A DNA stretch of 24,767 bases from CAZDOD01 sp964506935 (GTDB lineage: Bacteria > Desulfobacterota > Zymogenia > Zymogenales > Zymogenaceae): NCBI GenBank assembly GCA_964506935.1, contig CAZDOD010000017.1, positions 1 to 24,767 on the forward strand, read 5' to 3'. The number at the start of each line of letters is the position of its first letter. Positions within the stretch are counted from its first letter, which is position 1. The position numbers and the translations under genes were made by a program. Shown here piece after piece: positions 16,565 through 23,828 of this stretch. The notes beneath the pieces were generated by a model that did not search any database, had not been told where the DNA came from, and saw nothing but the letters and a program-made list of their open reading frames with translations.

Positions 16565-17737
16565 ATGGCTTCAGGGGAAAGCAGTGGAATTGTGAAGGCA
16601 AAAGAGATCTATGAAGACAGGTCAAAGAGGGCCAAGGAGCTAAAAGCGGAAGGCAAGAAGATAATAGGATACCTGTGTATCTATCCCGTAATTGAGATGA
16701 TAACGGCGGCGGGTATGGTGCCCTTCAGGCTCTTCGGCGACATAAGTGAACCGAGGACAAAGGTCGAGGCGTGTCTCCCCACGGTGGTGTGCCCCTATCT
16801 TCGCAGTACTCTAGATATCGGGCTCAAAGGGAGATATGATTGCCTAGACGGTGTGGTGATGGCCCATGCCTGTGAGGTGGCCGAAAAGCTTTCCCACATC
16901 TGGAAGATCTACCTCAGTCCGAAATTCTCGTTTTTCATCGACACCCCCCATACCACACACAAGGCCGCCGTGGAACATATGGGGGAACTACTTTCCGATT
17001 TCAAAAAGGCGCTTGAAGAATTTACCGGAAAGAAAATTATAAAAGAGACACTCAATAATGCTATAGAAGAACACAACGAGCAGAGAAGACTCATAAGGGA
17101 ATTATACGAGCTGAGAAAATCCAATCCGCCCCTTATATCAGGATCGGAGATCCTCAAAGTAATCGTGGCCGTCATGAGCATTCCAATAGGCGAGGGAAAC
17201 GAGCTGATAAGGGAAGTCATCGGTGAGGTCAAGTCGAGAGATAAGAGGCCTGAAGATGGGCCGAAAAGACTTCTGATCTGGGGGAGCATTATCGACGATG
17301 ATTCTCTTTACAGGCTGATCGAGGATATAGGAGCGGATGTAGTGATGGACGATACCTGTGTCGGCTCTAGGGCCTATTTTTCCGATGTCGAGCTGACTTC
17401 CGATCCGATAGAGGGTCTAGCCCGTCATTACCTTTTGGACCTCAAATGCCCGCGGACGTTTTTCGAGACAGATTTGGGCGAGACAAAAAAGGACTATATG
17501 GCGGATCTCAAAAACAGGTTCGAATATATCAAGGATTATGCAAAGGGGTGGGGCGCAGATGGGATAATCCTCCACTCACTGAGATATTGTGATATCCATT
17601 CATATGAGGTCCCGGGACTTAGAGACTACCTTGAGCTCGTCGGTATCCCAAATATTTACATTGAACCAGATTATACAAAAGCCGCCCTCGCACCATTGAG
17701 GACGAGGATCGAGGCGTTCCTGGAGACCCTCGATTAG
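16565..17737 (+). CDS. benzoyl-CoA reductase subunit C / 2-hydroxyacyl-CoA dehydratase-like Fe-S subunit (BcrC/BzdN type)
   Basis: 390 aa, matching the BcrC/BzdN length. The order of segments is family-typical: KKIIGYLCIYPVIEMITAAG (31-50), GMVPFRLFGD, EACLPTVVCPYLRSTLDIGL (68-87), GVVMAHACEVAEKLSHIW (96-113), DTPHTTHKAAVEHM (126-139), PPLISGSEIL (188-197) and ILHSLRYCDIHSYEVPGLRD (335-354). Candidate cluster ligands are Cys76, Cys103 and Cys342. It pairs with the 444-aa subunit as the second half of the catalytic heterodimer. The 133-base gap before it is unusually long for paired subunits; GAGG lies about ten bases before the ATG. Without assay, ring reduction and 2-hydroxyacyl dehydration cannot be told apart. 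Confidence 0.85.
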   Translation: MASGESSGIVKAKEIYEDRSKRAKELKAEGKKIIGYLCIYPVIEMITAAGMVPFRLFGDISEPRTKVEACLPTVVCPYLRSTLDIGLKGRYDCLDGVVMAHACEVAEKLSHIWKIYLSPKFSFFIDTPHTTHKAAVEHMGELLSDFKKALEEFTGKKIIKETLNNAIEEHNEQRRLIRELYELRKSNPPLISGSEILKVIVAVMSIPIGEGNELIREVIGEVKSRDKRPEDGPKRLLIWGSIIDDDSLYRLIEDIGADVVMDDTCVGSRAYFSDVELTSDPIEGLARHYLLDLKCPRTFFETDLGETKKDYMADLKNRFEYIKDYAKGWGADGIILHSLRYCDIHSYEVPGLRDYLELVGIPNIYIEPDYTKAALAPLRTRIEAFLETLD

Positions 17738-17845
17738 ATAACGGGTGTGTTGAAGGGTGAGGGAGGGAGGAATGCCCGGTTTATTGGGGCAGCTATAATT
17801 AGAATTGGAAAAGAACCCAATTTATTTTAGGACGAATATTTTAGT

Positions 17846-18724
17846 GTGTTAGTGAGTTGGAGTTTTTTGGGGGGGAGAAAAATCTACTATGCCGGGATAG
17901 ATATCGGCTCCACCATGACCAAGGTGGTGATCATTGATAATGACGAGCAGGTGCTCTCTTCAGTAATAGGTCCCACGGGGCCCGAACACCGCCACCTCGC
18001 CGCAGATGTCATGACGGAGGCGTTGGGCCGTGCCGATATATCCATCGATGATATATCGTATGTTGTCGCCACGGGCTACGGAAGGATCAACGTTCCGTTT
18101 GCGGATAAAGAGATTACCGAACTTACCTGTCATGCGAGGGGGGTGTCGAGTTTCTTCCCAGACGTCAAGACAGCCATAGACATCGGTGGGCAGGACGCAA
18201 AGGGGTTGAAGGTCAAGGGTGGGAAGCTCATTGACTTTGTCATGAATGACAAGTGCGCCGCCGGAACCGGTAGATTCCTTGAGGTGCTTGCGGAAGCACT
18301 GGGGCTCAAGGTGGAGGATCTGGGGAATATCGCAGAAGGGGCGAAGGCCTCCTGCGAAATATCGAGCACCTGCACGATATTCGCCAAACAGGAGGTCATA
18401 TCGCTGATCTCCTCCGGAAAGCCGATCTCCGACATCATAGCGGGGCTATGTGACTCCATCGCCGTAAGGGTAGTCAGGATGATAAGGAGGCTAAAGGTAG
18501 AGCCTGAGGTGGTGCTTACCGGGGGCGTCGCGAAAAATATCGGGGTAGTAAAGGCCGTTGGCCGCCATCTAGGGTGTGATGTAAAAGTCCCAAACGAGCC
18601 CCTGATCTCTGGAGCGTTGGGAGCGGCCATCCTTGGGAAAGAGTATATGCTCAAGGCGATAAAGGAGAATAAATCTATCCCGAAGAGGAAACGCATCCTT
18701 GAAGAGCCCACCTTCTACAGTTGA
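17846..18724 (+). CDS. BadF/BcrA/HgdC-type ATPase, electron activator subunit 1
   Basis: A 292-aa ASKHA-fold ATPase with a bridging Fe-S cluster. Phosphate-binding motifs are YYAGIDIGSTMTKVVIID (14-31) and AIDIGGQDAKGL (110-121). The cluster cysteine lies in NDKCAAGTGRFLEVLAEALG (Cys137). SSTCTIFAKQEVISLISSG has the second cysteine (Cys176), and LTGGVAKN is the adenosine loop. It would drive ATP-dependent low-potential electron transfer into the Fe-S subunits. The start is uncertain: this GTG gives the longest form. TTG at 17867 has GGAG four bases upstream, and the conserved protein begins only at about residue 13. Motifs are canonical for HgdC/BcrA-like activators, unlike those of the next gene. 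Confidence 0.88.
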   Translation: MLVSWSFLGGRKIYYAGIDIGSTMTKVVIIDNDEQVLSSVIGPTGPEHRHLAADVMTEALGRADISIDDISYVVATGYGRINVPFADKEITELTCHARGVSSFFPDVKTAIDIGGQDAKGLKVKGGKLIDFVMNDKCAAGTGRFLEVLAEALGLKVEDLGNIAEGAKASCEISSTCTIFAKQEVISLISSGKPISDIIAGLCDSIAVRVVRMIRRLKVEPEVVLTGGVAKNIGVVKAVGRHLGCDVKVPNEPLISGALGAAILGKEYMLKAIKENKSIPKRKRILEEPTFYS

Positions 18725-18736
18725 GGAGTTTTACAC

Positions 18737-19555
18737 GTGGCATGGTTTATGGGCATAGATATTGGCTCGGAGGCGGGCAAGGGGGTCTTGACCAAGGATG
18801 GGAAATTGTCCGCCTATCATATACTCCCTTCGGGATTTCAATATAAAGAGACCGCAGAAAAGCTTAGGGATGAGCTAGTGAAGGGGGCGGGATTATCCAC
18901 CGGTGAGATAGCTTGTGTTGTGGCAACGGGCCAGGGAGCACAGAGCGTTGACTTTGCCGATGAAAAGGTAGATGATATCAGGTCATGCGCCAGGGGGATA
19001 ATAAGTATGTTTCCCTCGGTGAGGACTATAATAGATGTCCAGGGGCAGTCGAGCAGGATAGTTCGTGTAGGTGAGGGGGGGCGCGTGACCGATTTCGTGT
19101 TCAGTGAGAAGTGTGCGGCCGGAAGCGGGCAGTTTCTCAGTATCATAGGTAACGTCCTTCGTGTGAATCTTGATGAGATCGGCGAGATATCGCTGAAATC
19201 AAAAAGCCCGGTTCAATTCACAACGGGGTGTGCGGTATTCTGGGAGACCGAGGCGATATCGAGGATATCCGAAGGCTTTTCGAGAGAAGATATCCTTGCC
19301 GGCCTGCACATGGCGATGGCGAAAAAGATCTCCTCGCTCACAGACAGGGTGGGCCTCGAGATGGATTGTGCCATAAGTGGGGGAGGAGGTCTTGACATAG
19401 GACTTGTGAGGTTTATAGAAGATGAGTTGAAAGTTAAGTTATTGGTACCTGAAAACCCAAGAATAGTAACTGCTTTTGGGGCGGCGATAATGGCCGCCGA
19501 GATATGTAAGGAGGATTTATCATGGGTCAAGAGAAGACGACAAAACAAATCTTAG
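18737..19555 (+). CDS. BadG/BcrD-like ATPase, activator subunit 2 (divergent)
   Basis: A 272-aa paralogue of the preceding gene, read from a GTG with GGAG eight bases upstream. The motifs are altered: MGIDIGSEAGKGVLTKDG (5-22) replaces GSTMTK, and IIDVQGQSSRIVRV (98-111) replaces IDIGGQDAK. The cluster cysteines are kept in SEKCAAGSGQFL (Cys126) and TTGCAVFWETEAISRISEG (Cys165), and the adenosine loop is AISGGGGLDIG. A second, non-identical ATPase is a feature of four-subunit class I benzoyl-CoA reductases (BcrA plus BcrD); 2-hydroxyacyl-CoA dehydratases use a homodimer of one activator. It starts 12 bases after the first ATPase gene. Its last 34 bases overlap the mutase gene in another frame. 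Confidence 0.86.
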   Translation: MAWFMGIDIGSEAGKGVLTKDGKLSAYHILPSGFQYKETAEKLRDELVKGAGLSTGEIACVVATGQGAQSVDFADEKVDDIRSCARGIISMFPSVRTIIDVQGQSSRIVRVGEGGRVTDFVFSEKCAAGSGQFLSIIGNVLRVNLDEIGEISLKSKSPVQFTTGCAVFWETEAISRISEGFSREDILAGLHMAMAKKISSLTDRVGLEMDCAISGGGGLDIGLVRFIEDELKVKLLVPENPRIVTAFGAAIMAAEICKEDLSWVKRRRQNKS

Positions 19556-21282
19556 AAGAACAGCAAAAAAACAAGAAAAGGACCCCCCTTTATAACCCTC
19601 AGGCTCTAAAGGATATAGAGAAGACCTTCGGTGAGTGGAAAAATACGAAGGTCAGAGAGGCTGACCGGGAAAACTGGGAGGTGTCCCCCCACACCATTAT
19701 GGGGTCCGAGATCCCGAAAAAGATGATCTATACTCCCCTCGATGTATCTGATCTCGATTATCTCGAGGATCTGGGTAACTCCGGAGAAGAGCCTTACACC
19801 AGGGGCATCCACCCGAATATGTACCGCGGCAGGGCCTTTACCATGCGCCCGCTTCCCGGTGCGGGATCGCCCATCGAGATGAACAAAAGGTTCAAGTTTC
19901 TAATCGAGCGCGGAGCCACCGGCATAGGCCTCGCCCTCGATCTGGCTACGGTGCAGATGTTCGATTCCGACGAGCCCGAATCGAGAGGACAGGTGGGTGT
20001 CGTCGGAGTCCCGATCGACTGCGTCCAAGATATGGAGGAGATCTTCAAAGATCTACCCCTCGATAAGATAAGCGTTGCCGTCATAACTCATTACCCTAGG
20101 AACACGGCGATCCTGTTTCCTATGTATCTCGTGATGGCCGAGAGAAGGGGCATCCCGTGGGATAAGTTGATAGGGAGCGTCCAGAACGATTTTATCATGG
20201 AGAACGCCGTCCGAGGGGCATCGGAATATATACCGCCGAGAGATACATTCAGGGTTCAGTGTGACAATATAGAATTTATCAGAAAGGAAGTCCCGCAGTG
20301 GAGTTACATCACGCTAAACGGCTATAACTTGAGGGAAGAGGGGACTTCAGGTATTACCGAGATGGCCGTCGCCATAGCAAATGCCATCGAGATCTTAAAT
20401 GAAATGATAAGAAGGGGCCATGATGCGGACTGGGCCGGGCGGAGGATAGCCTTCTTCTGGTCGTTCGGCAACGATTTCTTTGAGGAGGTCGCAAGGCTCA
20501 GGGCCGTCAGGAGGCTCTGGTATAAGATAATGAAGTACCGGTTCAACGCCCAGGATCCCAGATCGATGTGGCTCAAGTGCCATATACAGACATCCGGCAT
20601 TTCGCTCATGCGCGAGGAGCCCCTAAATAACATCATAAGGGCGGCATATCACGGGCTCTCGGCGGTCTTGGGGGGAACCCAGTCGCTTCATGTCGATACT
20701 TACGATGAGGCATACTCGGTTCCATCGGAGAGGACGCTTTTACCATCGGTAAGGACCCAGCAGATCATCGAGGCCGAAACGCAGGTCACGCAGGTCGTCG
20801 ATCCCTTGGCGGGATCCTTCTATGTGGAGTCTCTGACCAATGAGGTCGAAAGGAGGATCCTCGATGAGCTCGAAGAGATCGAGAAGATGGGCGGGATCGT
20901 AAACGCCGTTGAGAGCGGCTGGTTGCACAGTGAGATAGCGAATTTCATCCAGCGGGAACACAGGATGATCGAGTCAGGCGAGATAAAAGTGGTCGGCAGA
21001 AATGTCTATCAGGCAAAGGATGTAGAGCTTCCGCCCATCGAGCCGAGCAAGTTCAGGGAAGAGGTCCATAGGGATATGGTTGCAAAGCTCGCTCGTCTCA
21101 GGGAAAAGAGGGACAATGAGAAGGTCGAGAGCGCCCTTCGTGCCCTCGTTGATGCGTGCAAGAAAGGGGAGAATATCACGTACTACACCGTCGAGGCGGC
21201 CAGGGCCGATGCCACCGAAGGGGAAATGCGAAGGGCATTCACCGAGGCGTTCGGTACATGGAGACCCCCGATATTTACATAG
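19522..21282 (+). CDS. coenzyme-B12 acyl-CoA mutase, large (substrate-binding) subunit, divergent
   Basis: 586 aa, the length of split mutases with no fused B12 domain. The TIM barrel is clear: EPYTRGIHPNMYRGR (90-104), DLATVQMFDSDEPESRGQVG (140-159), VQNDFIMENAVRG (220-232), CHIQTSGISL (353-362), LGGTQSLHVDTYDEA (383-397) and DPLAGSFYVESLT. Against Propionibacterium methylmalonyl-CoA mutase (by eye), Gln197, Arg207, Tyr243, Arg283, Gln330 and Glu370 correspond to Gln221, Arg231, Tyr268, Arg308, Gln356 and Glu396. Changed positions are Tyr89 to Leu111, His244 to Asn269, Asn366 to Asp392, Tyr75 to His97 and Thr77 to Asn99. Keeping Arg207 argues for a carboxylated CoA ester, and the other changes for a substrate other than methylmalonyl-CoA. 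AAGGAGG precedes the ATG, which lies inside the upstream ATPase gene. Confidence 0.9.
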   Translation: MGQEKTTKQILEEQQKNKKRTPLYNPQALKDIEKTFGEWKNTKVREADRENWEVSPHTIMGSEIPKKMIYTPLDVSDLDYLEDLGNSGEEPYTRGIHPNMYRGRAFTMRPLPGAGSPIEMNKRFKFLIERGATGIGLALDLATVQMFDSDEPESRGQVGVVGVPIDCVQDMEEIFKDLPLDKISVAVITHYPRNTAILFPMYLVMAERRGIPWDKLIGSVQNDFIMENAVRGASEYIPPRDTFRVQCDNIEFIRKEVPQWSYITLNGYNLREEGTSGITEMAVAIANAIEILNEMIRRGHDADWAGRRIAFFWSFGNDFFEEVARLRAVRRLWYKIMKYRFNAQDPRSMWLKCHIQTSGISLMREEPLNNIIRAAYHGLSAVLGGTQSLHVDTYDEAYSVPSERTLLPSVRTQQIIEAETQVTQVVDPLAGSFYVESLTNEVERRILDELEEIEKMGGIVNAVESGWLHSEIANFIQREHRMIESGEIKVVGRNVYQAKDVELPPIEPSKFREEVHRDMVAKLARLREKRDNEKVESALRALVDACKKGENITYYTVEAARADATEGEMRRAFTEAFGTWRPPIFT

Positions 21283-21306
21283 GAGATCACGGAGGATTTT
21301 CGAAAA

Positions 21307-21723
21307 ATGGCAGATAAGACTATTAAGGTACTAATGGCGCAGTTCAGCTTGGAGACTCACACAAGGGGCCTATTTACTGTTGCGGGGATGTTAAGAGATG
21401 CCGGTATGGAGGTTATTCTTTTGGGCAATGCGTTACCTTCTCATATCGTCGATACGGCCGCAGACGAGGATGTCGATGTGATCGGGATCAGCACCTACTG
21501 CGGAGGTGAATTGGTTCTGGGCAAAGACCTTATAGATGCTGCAAAGAAAAAGGGAATATTTGACAGAACCGTATTCGTTATTGGGGGAATATTTCCTCCC
21601 GAAGATGAGCCGGAGCTTTTTAAGATAGGTTTTAACGGTGTGTTCCCGCCGGGGGCAGTGTCTTCTCGGGAGGTGATTTGTGGCCTGATAAAAGATTCCG
21701 TCGCAAAGAAGACTGGGGGGTAA
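21307..21723 (+). CDS. B12-binding small subunit of the acyl-CoA mutase, divergent
   Basis: A 138-aa single B12-binding domain. The cobalt-ligating histidine is present in LETHTRG (His18), but the usual DGHDRG reads ETHTRG, so the Asp that hydrogen-bonds the histidine is Glu16. The Lys four residues before it (Lys604 in Propionibacterium) is Gln12. The serine of the SxL motif is kept in GISTYCGGE (Ser62), with Tyr in place of Leu. VFVIGGIFPPEDEPEL is the GG loop, and the end GVFPPGAVSSREVI is family-typical. It starts 24 bases after the large subunit with GGAGG upstream, so the two are co-translated partners. It probably binds adenosylcobalamin base-off, although the altered ligand network could shift affinity or reactivity. 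Confidence 0.9.
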   Translation: MADKTIKVLMAQFSLETHTRGLFTVAGMLRDAGMEVILLGNALPSHIVDTAADEDVDVIGISTYCGGELVLGKDLIDAAKKKGIFDRTVFVIGGIFPPEDEPELFKIGFNGVFPPGAVSSREVICGLIKDSVAKKTGG

Positions 21724-21942
21724 AAAAAGAGGACCGAAAACGGCGACCAATTTTTTTATTCCTGGATGTTTTGGGGAAGGCACCACTCCGATTATTTGAG
21801 GGCAAACTGTTCCATGACGTCTGTCTTTTTGGCATCGTATTTTAAGATTATCCGAAAAGGCGAGATCAAAAGGCTCATTAAAATCATGTCTATCTATAAA
21901 GATATCTTTGGAGATCGACGGGTATTTGCTATTTTACCGTGG

Positions 21943-21993
21943 ATCTCCATTTTTTTATCCAATTTGCGATATGTCTCACAGAAAAATGGAGAT
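21943..21993. repeat. 12-bp perfect inverted repeat
   Basis: ATCTCCATTTTT (21943-21954) and AAAAATGGAGAT (21982-21993) are exact inverse copies with 27 bases between them. The RNA could form a long AT-rich hairpin. It may end the mutase transcript or act as a regulator site for the transporter; the sequence does not decide. Confidence 0.5.
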
Positions 21994-22024
21994 ATCCTTA
22001 GATGATAGCTCGCGATTTTTTTCG

Positions 22025-22030
22025 TTGACA
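22025..22030 (+). promoter_or_regulatory. candidate -35 element of the transporter gene
   Basis: A perfect TTGACA. The possible -10 boxes are weak (TATTGC at 17 bases, GATATT at 15 bases). It lies 57 bases before the transporter ATG. Confidence 0.35.
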
Positions 22031-22086
22031 AAGCGTTATTATACTGATATTGCCCTTTTTGTAAATAATATAAGGGGATAAAAATC

Positions 22087-23520
22087 ATGGCAAAAGACAA
22101 GCTATCTTTTGGTGAAAAGGTGGGCTTTGGTGTCTGCGACGTCGGGGGGAACCTATTTTTTACTGCAATCGCATTCGTATTTTTATTTTACCTGACCGAT
22201 ACGGTGTTGATAGCCCCGGCGCTCGCCGGTGTTATCGTCGCCGTCGGAAAGATCTGGGACGCGGTTACCGATCCTGTAGTCGGTTACATATCGGACAGGA
22301 CCGAGACAAGATGGGGGAGGCGAAGGCCGTTTATTCTTATCGGATCGGTTCCCCTCTTTGTCACGATGGCCATCATGTTCATAAATCCCCTGCTTTTTTT
22401 TGATAAGGTCTCATTTTTGAACCCCGAGGTCTTCAGCAATACATTTGTCTGGGCGGACGCCCTGTGGAATCCAAAGGAGCACCAGACTTTTCTCTTAATA
22501 TGGGGAATTTTGTTCTTCTGCCTTCTCAACCTGGCTTACACCCTTGTCAATATCCCTTACAGTTCTCTGACACCGGAGCTCACCCGCGACTACCACGAGC
22601 GCACGGTTCTGAACGGCTACCGTTTCGGTTTCGCCGTCTTTGGGACGCTCTTGGGGGCGGGCGCGGCGTTTCCGATCATCTATGCATTTGGCAACTATAA
22701 TATCGGTTTTGCGGTGCTCGGGGCGATCTTCGGGCTGGTCATGATGATCACGGCGTTGATTACCTTCTTTTCGGTTAGGGAACCAAAAAAACATGGTAAA
22801 AAACCGACTAAGGGATTTTTCGAGACCTACCTTAAGGTTTTTAAAAACAAGCCCTATCTCCTAATCCTTTTTACTTATGCACTCCACATAACAGGCATTA
22901 CCATTGTTACCGGTGTTGCCGTCTACTATTTCAAATACGTCCTAGAAGCTGAAAAGGAGGTAACAACTGCTATGCTGATCCTCTTGGTTACCGCAATGTT
23001 GTTTATTCCGGTCAGCGTAATAGTTGGGAAAAGGGTCGGCAAGAAGATGGTCTACGGTATAGGTATGGGGATTTTCGCACTCGCTATATCGATAATTGGC
23101 ACCCTTGGAAATATAATGCCGATAAATTTCTCGTTCGTAATGATGTTTGTGGCCGGAATTGGCCTCGGCTTTACCTACGTGATGCCCTATGCAATCGTAC
23201 CCGACGCTATCGAATACGACTATCTTTTGACCGGGGAGCGTACCGAAGGAGCCTTTTACGGTATATGGACTTTCATGCTCAAGATCGGCCAGGCCCTCGC
23301 CCTGGCTATCACCGGAATCGTTCTACAGTTGACCGGGTATCAGGAAAATGTCATACCGCAACCCGAACCGATGGCAAATTTTGGTATCCTAGTACTGATT
23401 GGGTCAGTACCGGCAGCTATTTTCTTAATTGCGATTTATACGCTATACCATTACCCAATTACTGAAGATAGATACAAAGGGATCCTCGCCGAGATAGAGA
23501 AGATGGAGGCGAAAAAATAG
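22087..23520 (+). CDS. GPH-family sugar:cation symporter (MFS, MelB-like)
   Basis: A 477-aa inner-membrane transporter with about twelve hydrophobic segments. The family motifs are present: the N-terminal LSFGEKVGFGVCDVGGNLFF, WDAVTDPVVGYISDRTETRW followed by GRRRPFILIG in loop 2-3, and NIPYSSLTPELTRDYHERT with the downstream arginine (GYRFG). The middle loop REPKKHGKKPTKGFFE separates the two halves. GPH carriers move glycosides, pentosides or hexuronides with H+ or Na+; related paralogues also occur beside acyl-CoA or aromatic-acid genes, so the substrate is open. AAGGGG lies nine bases before the ATG. The 363-base gap with its own promoter candidate suggests separate transcription from the mutase operon. 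Confidence 0.88.
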   Translation: MAKDKLSFGEKVGFGVCDVGGNLFFTAIAFVFLFYLTDTVLIAPALAGVIVAVGKIWDAVTDPVVGYISDRTETRWGRRRPFILIGSVPLFVTMAIMFINPLLFFDKVSFLNPEVFSNTFVWADALWNPKEHQTFLLIWGILFFCLLNLAYTLVNIPYSSLTPELTRDYHERTVLNGYRFGFAVFGTLLGAGAAFPIIYAFGNYNIGFAVLGAIFGLVMMITALITFFSVREPKKHGKKPTKGFFETYLKVFKNKPYLLILFTYALHITGITIVTGVAVYYFKYVLEAEKEVTTAMLILLVTAMLFIPVSVIVGKRVGKKMVYGIGMGIFALAISIIGTLGNIMPINFSFVMMFVAGIGLGFTYVMPYAIVPDAIEYDYLLTGERTEGAFYGIWTFMLKIGQALALAITGIVLQLTGYQENVIPQPEPMANFGILVLIGSVPAAIFLIAIYTLYHYPITEDRYKGILAEIEKMEAKK

Positions 23521-23828
23521 AAGACACTTTTCTCTAAAGCTTCTGAGCCTGTGATCTTGACCTCTGGCGTGGTCGGATAATTCGTCGAGCCGTTTTATAT
23601 TGCTATATTGTTTTTCCCTTGCCGGAAACGACATGGGCAGGGGATTTTAGTCATCTCATTCTGTTTTTTCCTCAAGCGCAAAAACGCCTTTTTTGACAAA
23701 TCGGTATTTCTTTAGTATCTTACTTTTTGTATAATTATAGATAGAAGAGAAAAGCTGTTTTCTTCACATTTTATGTCATGCCAAAGATACCCTGAAAATT
23801 TGATAAAATCAGAAACAGGAGGGCAGAA
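23521..23828. other. 308-base gap upstream of the DUF389 gene
   Basis: No gene is seen. A weak stem (AAGCG/CGCCTT with a bulge, about 23674-23690) followed by six T may end the transporter transcript. The promoter of the DUF389 gene overlaps the end of that T-run. Confidence 0.5.
23693..23721 (+). promoter_or_regulatory. sigma-70 promoter of the DUF389 gene
   Basis: A perfect TTGACA (23693-23698), a 17-base spacer and TATCTT (23716-23721, 4/6). The predicted start near 23728 gives a leader of about 100 bases to the ATG at 23829. Confidence 0.6.

Larger units (their letters stand above)
21724..22086. other. 363-base gap between the mutase operon and the transporter
   Basis: AT-rich, with no supported gene. 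It contains a perfect 12-bp palindrome AAAGATATCTTT (21898-21909), a long inverted repeat (21943-21993) and a promoter candidate for the transporter. A frame of 79 codons on the plus strand from 21766 has no ribosome site and no recognisable protein character. Confidence 0.5.

Noticed and set aside
15097..19555. Assigning the four genes firmly as bcrCBAD/bzdNOPQ benzoyl-CoA reductase
   Set aside because: The superfamily also holds 2-hydroxyacyl-CoA dehydratases and uncharacterised members. Subunit number supports a BCR-type enzyme, but no aromatic-acid CoA ligase, ferredoxin or ring-cleavage hydrolase is present, so I call it BCR-like only.
19522..21723. Calling the mutase a methylmalonyl-CoA or isobutyryl-CoA mutase
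   Set aside because: The substrate-position residues match neither: Arg207 is kept, unlike isobutyryl-type enzymes, but Tyr89 and His244 are lost, unlike methylmalonyl-CoA mutase.
21766..22005. Plus-strand 79-codon frame downstream of the B12 subunit
   Set aside because: It has no ribosome site, spans both inverted repeats, and its composition is unlike the neighbouring genes.
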